NCBI GenBank assembly: GCA_903813345.2
Contig: CAIIXF020000009.1
Span: 18,689,759 to 18,753,758, forward strand
Direction: 5' to 3'
Length of the DNA stretch: 64,000 nt
DNA from: Owenia fusiformis
Lineage: Eukaryota > Annelida > Polychaeta > Sabellida > Oweniidae
Program-made: the position numbers and the translations under genes
Notes under the pieces: model-generated
What the model was told of the DNA's origin: nothing
The model's database searches: none
What the model saw: only the letters and a program-made list of their open reading frames with translations
In this document: positions 61,187 through 64,000 of the stretch, piece after piece
Layout of the letters: each line of letters starts with the position of its first letter
Position numbering within the stretch: the stretch's first letter is position 1

Positions 61187-63727
61187 GTAAGTATGAGTTA
61201 TCCCATATATTTTTAATTTCATATTGATGAAGTATATAGGGGCCCATGTTGATTTCTACATACATCCAGTTACTTATTTCATACATTAGTCTTAATAGAG
61301 TAATCTACAAGAGTAAATATTTGAAACATAAAATAATTTTAATAAGGTACAGGGTGATCCACAATGTTCATTTTAATAAGGTACAGGGTGATCCACAATG
61401 TTCATTTTAATAAGGTACAGGGTAATCCACAATGTTCATTTTAATAAGGTACAGGGTGATCCACAATGTTCATTTTAATAAGGTACAGGGTGATCCACAA
61501 TGTTCATTTTAATAAGGTACAGGGTGATCCACAATGTTCATTTTAATAAGGTACAGGGTGATCCACAATGTTCATTTTAATAAGGTACAGGGTAATCCAC
61601 AATGTTCATTTTAATAAGGTACAGGGTAATCCACAATGTTCATTTTAATAAGGTACAGGGTGATCCACAATGTTCATTTTAATAAGGTACAGGGTAATCC
61701 ACAATGTTCATTTTAATAAGGTACAGGGTGATCCACAATGTTCATTTTAATAAGGTACAGGGTAATCCACAATGTTCATTTTAATAAGGTACAGGGTGAT
61801 CCACAATGTTCATTTTAATAAGGTACAGGGTGATCCACAATGTTCATTTTAATAAGGTACAGGGTGATCCACAATGTTCATTTTAATAAGGTACAGGGTG
61901 ATCCACAATGTTCATTTTAATAAGGTACAGGGTGATCCACAATGTTCATTTTAATAAGGTACAGGGTAATCCACAATGTTCATTTTAATAAGATACAGGG
62001 TGATCCACAATGTTCATTTTAATAAGGTACAGGGTGATCCACAATGTTCATTTTAATAAGATACAGGGTGATCCACAATGTTCATTTTAATAAGGTACAG
62101 GGTGATCCACAATGTTCATTTTAATAAGGTACAGGGTGATCCACAATGTTCAGTCTTACTTCATGAGATTGTTTTGGTGTTCAAAATGTTGAAACCTTGA
62201 ACTTCCTATCTTGCAAATATCGATATATCAGGTGTCTTACTTTATTAATGGCCCTGAATAATTCATTGTTCCCGGATCTCTGATAGAATATAACATGGTT
62301 CATGCAAACAACTGAAGATTTCCATCAAAGTTCATGGAAAAAATTCTCAGATCTTGAAAATGTAGGACAACTTATTGAATTAGCTACTACAAACAATAAG
62401 CTCTTACAAAATGATTGTCAGATCAAAGTTAATGACATTATTTTTCATGTATCTAATTCTGAAAGTACATACCGACTTTATATTATCAATCCTTGTTCTG
62501 TTTTCGCATCATCAATGAGCATCAAAGAGATCTATCGAGCATAGATAAAAATAAACATTTATTCTGTACAGAAGACATAAAGTGCCGTCCATATTCTTGT
62601 AATATTTGAACAATGTCAATATATATGGAAGTTCCTTATTAACTTTGGAGATAAATCATCTAGAGCTATAGCTTACCCAGAAGATATAGTATGAAGATGG
62701 ACTTAAAATGCAGAAAGAGTGAAAATTAATGAGATTCTTGAAGAATAAAGGAATAACTCAAAATCCCTGCATTTCATTGAAAGAGAGAAATTCTGAAAAA
62801 TATTCATTCTGATTTAGTGAGATTTTAGCATGGGCTCAACAATAAGAGAATCATTACCATTGTTTTGATCTTTAGCAGTGAGATGAACCATTTTCGTATA
62901 ACCCAAGTATCCCTGTAGTAAGATTCCTGGTGAGGTTATATCTGGAAAAGTAATGCATTTTGATTCCTGATTTCCTTTTAGGAGACAATTAATATAATAA
63001 AATCTGCAACAATCTACGTCAGTTGTAAGTTGCAATGTATTCTACCTTGTCACTGGTCATTGATTTCATAAGAGATAAAATATCAAGATCCTTTTTATAA
63101 GTTTAGATTCAATAAAGATTTGAATTACTTCACCGAAAAGGTAAATTGTTGGTCAAATCAGATTTCTTTCTTGAACGTTGTCCAATCAGCTGAGCTGATT
63201 GCTTGTTGCCTTCTCAGTCAAAGAACAGAATCATGATCATTACCTTAACCTTGACTTAATTTCCTCATCATACCTTGTGCAACTGATTTATATCAGACTT
63301 GCATATAGTATAGTACAGATCTATATTCAATATCAAAATCAATTATACAGTTTATTTCTAAATGCTTTTAAGGTATACATTCATTAATATTCTTTTATAC
63401 ATGTATTGAATGCAAATATTTTAACATATTTATCAAATGCAAATCTTTTTAAATATTTATGAATGCAAAAACCTTTGAACAATTAATGCATTCATATCAT
63501 CTTCCTAATTCATTTTTTTATTTGCTACCGTAAGAACATCACAGCTTTGAGATGTGTTCTATGCAACATATATATATATATCTTTTATCGACTCTTTAGA
63601 TGTCATATCATGACATATTAGTCACTTAGGTAGAGCAGTTCTTCCCATTGTCAAGTTGAAGAACTGGTATCTTTATCCTGGCTAGAACCATAGACAATTC
63701 TAGCCAGCGCCAGCCTTTTATCGAGTT
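61187..63727 (+). other. Start of the next calcium-channel intron
   Basis: It begins GTAAGTATG. It contains the 34-bp array and then AT-rich DNA. Open frames at 62302-62544, 62814-63035 and 63199-63387 show no domain. No further channel exon was found up to 64000. Confidence 0.75.
61335..62152. repeat. 34-bp minisatellite, about 24 copies
   Basis: The unit is CATTTTAATAAGGTACAGGG followed by TGATCCACAATGTT. Only two variable sites are obvious (GGTGATCC/GGTAATCC and AAGGTAC/AAGATAC), so the array is young or homogenised. It starts 148 bases after a channel exon donor. TACAGGGTGATCCACAATGT resembles the end of a mariner-type element. Confidence 0.97.
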
Positions 63728-64000
63728 ATCATGCACATGTCTAAAAGTAAATTCATGCCTACCTTAATTGTACATATCATGCACATGTCTAAAAGTAAAT
63801 TCATGCCTATCTTAATTGTACATATCATGCACATGTCTAAAAGTAAATTCATGCCTACCTTAATTGTACATATCATGCACATGTCTAAAAGTAAATTCAT
63901 GCCTATCTTAATTGTACATATCATGCACATGTCTAAAAGTAAATTCATGCCTATCTTAATTGTACATATCATGCACATGTCTAAAAGTAAATTCATGCCT
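63728..64000. repeat. 48-bp minisatellite, at least 5.7 copies, running off the window
   Basis: The unit contains ATCATGCACATGTCTAAAAG and then TAAATTCATGCCTAYCTTAA. The only alternating change is CTACC/CTATC. A unit of 48 bases keeps a minus-strand frame open, but the 16-aa repeat is an artefact of the array. Confidence 0.94.

Noticed and set aside
63718-63996. 92-aa minus-strand repetitive ORF
   Set aside because: It is an artefact of the 48-bp array.
1-64000. tRNA, rRNA or CRISPR features
   Set aside because: I saw no tRNA B-box with a matching fold, no rRNA similarity, and no array of identical repeats with unique spacers; every tandem array has repeat-only units.

Overview
The window is AT-rich, intron-rich animal DNA crowded with transposable elements. 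Coding is sparse and split by long introns, and there are several unrelated minisatellites. The voltage-gated channel exons point to a metazoan. The mix of hAT, Sola-like and palindromic MITE elements suits an invertebrate, but nothing in the sequence fixes the species. Everything I can assign with confidence is on the + strand.

Host gene. Three exons at 46200-46445, 59862-59959 and 61015-61186 join in frame. They encode domain I of a T-type (Cav3) voltage-gated calcium channel alpha-1 subunit: S1-S3, then the S4 sensor, then the S4-S5 linker, S5 and the start of the pore turret. The exon before these and all later exons lie outside the window or were not found. The acceptor of the first exon looks like a minor-spliceosome (U12) AT-AC site, with a TCCTTAAC branch site 9-10 bases from an AC terminus. 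The two visible introns are about 13.4 kb and 1.06 kb. They and the downstream intron carry 16-, 33-, 34- and 48-bp tandem arrays.

Mobile DNA. The most complete element runs from 37674 to 44653. It has 30-bp identical terminal inverted repeats and an AGAT target-site duplication. It carries an intact 870-aa DDE/DDD-type transposase resembling the Sola / DUF7869 group, and a second, spliced gene for an F-box/leucine-rich-repeat protein. The F-box stop lies only 26 bases before the transposase start. A 175-bp mariner-type MITE is nested in it. At 1786-2693 lies a 908-bp hAT element with an 8-bp duplication and a broken hATC domain. At 29966-31776 two identical 472-bp direct repeats flank 867 bp of non-coding DNA. 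Several copies of a palindromic TA-flanked MITE (12050, 14388, 24201, 24588) share a CAGTAAAACCTG terminus.

The rest of 1-46 kb looks like intron or intergenic DNA. It holds a CpG-richer, promoter-like stretch (about 36170-37260) with three TCACGTGA palindromes. It also holds two isolated candidate exons (SEA-like at 3776-3953, BRCT-like at 28632-28719) and a possible SGNH-type fragment near 25.2 kb. All of these are tentative.
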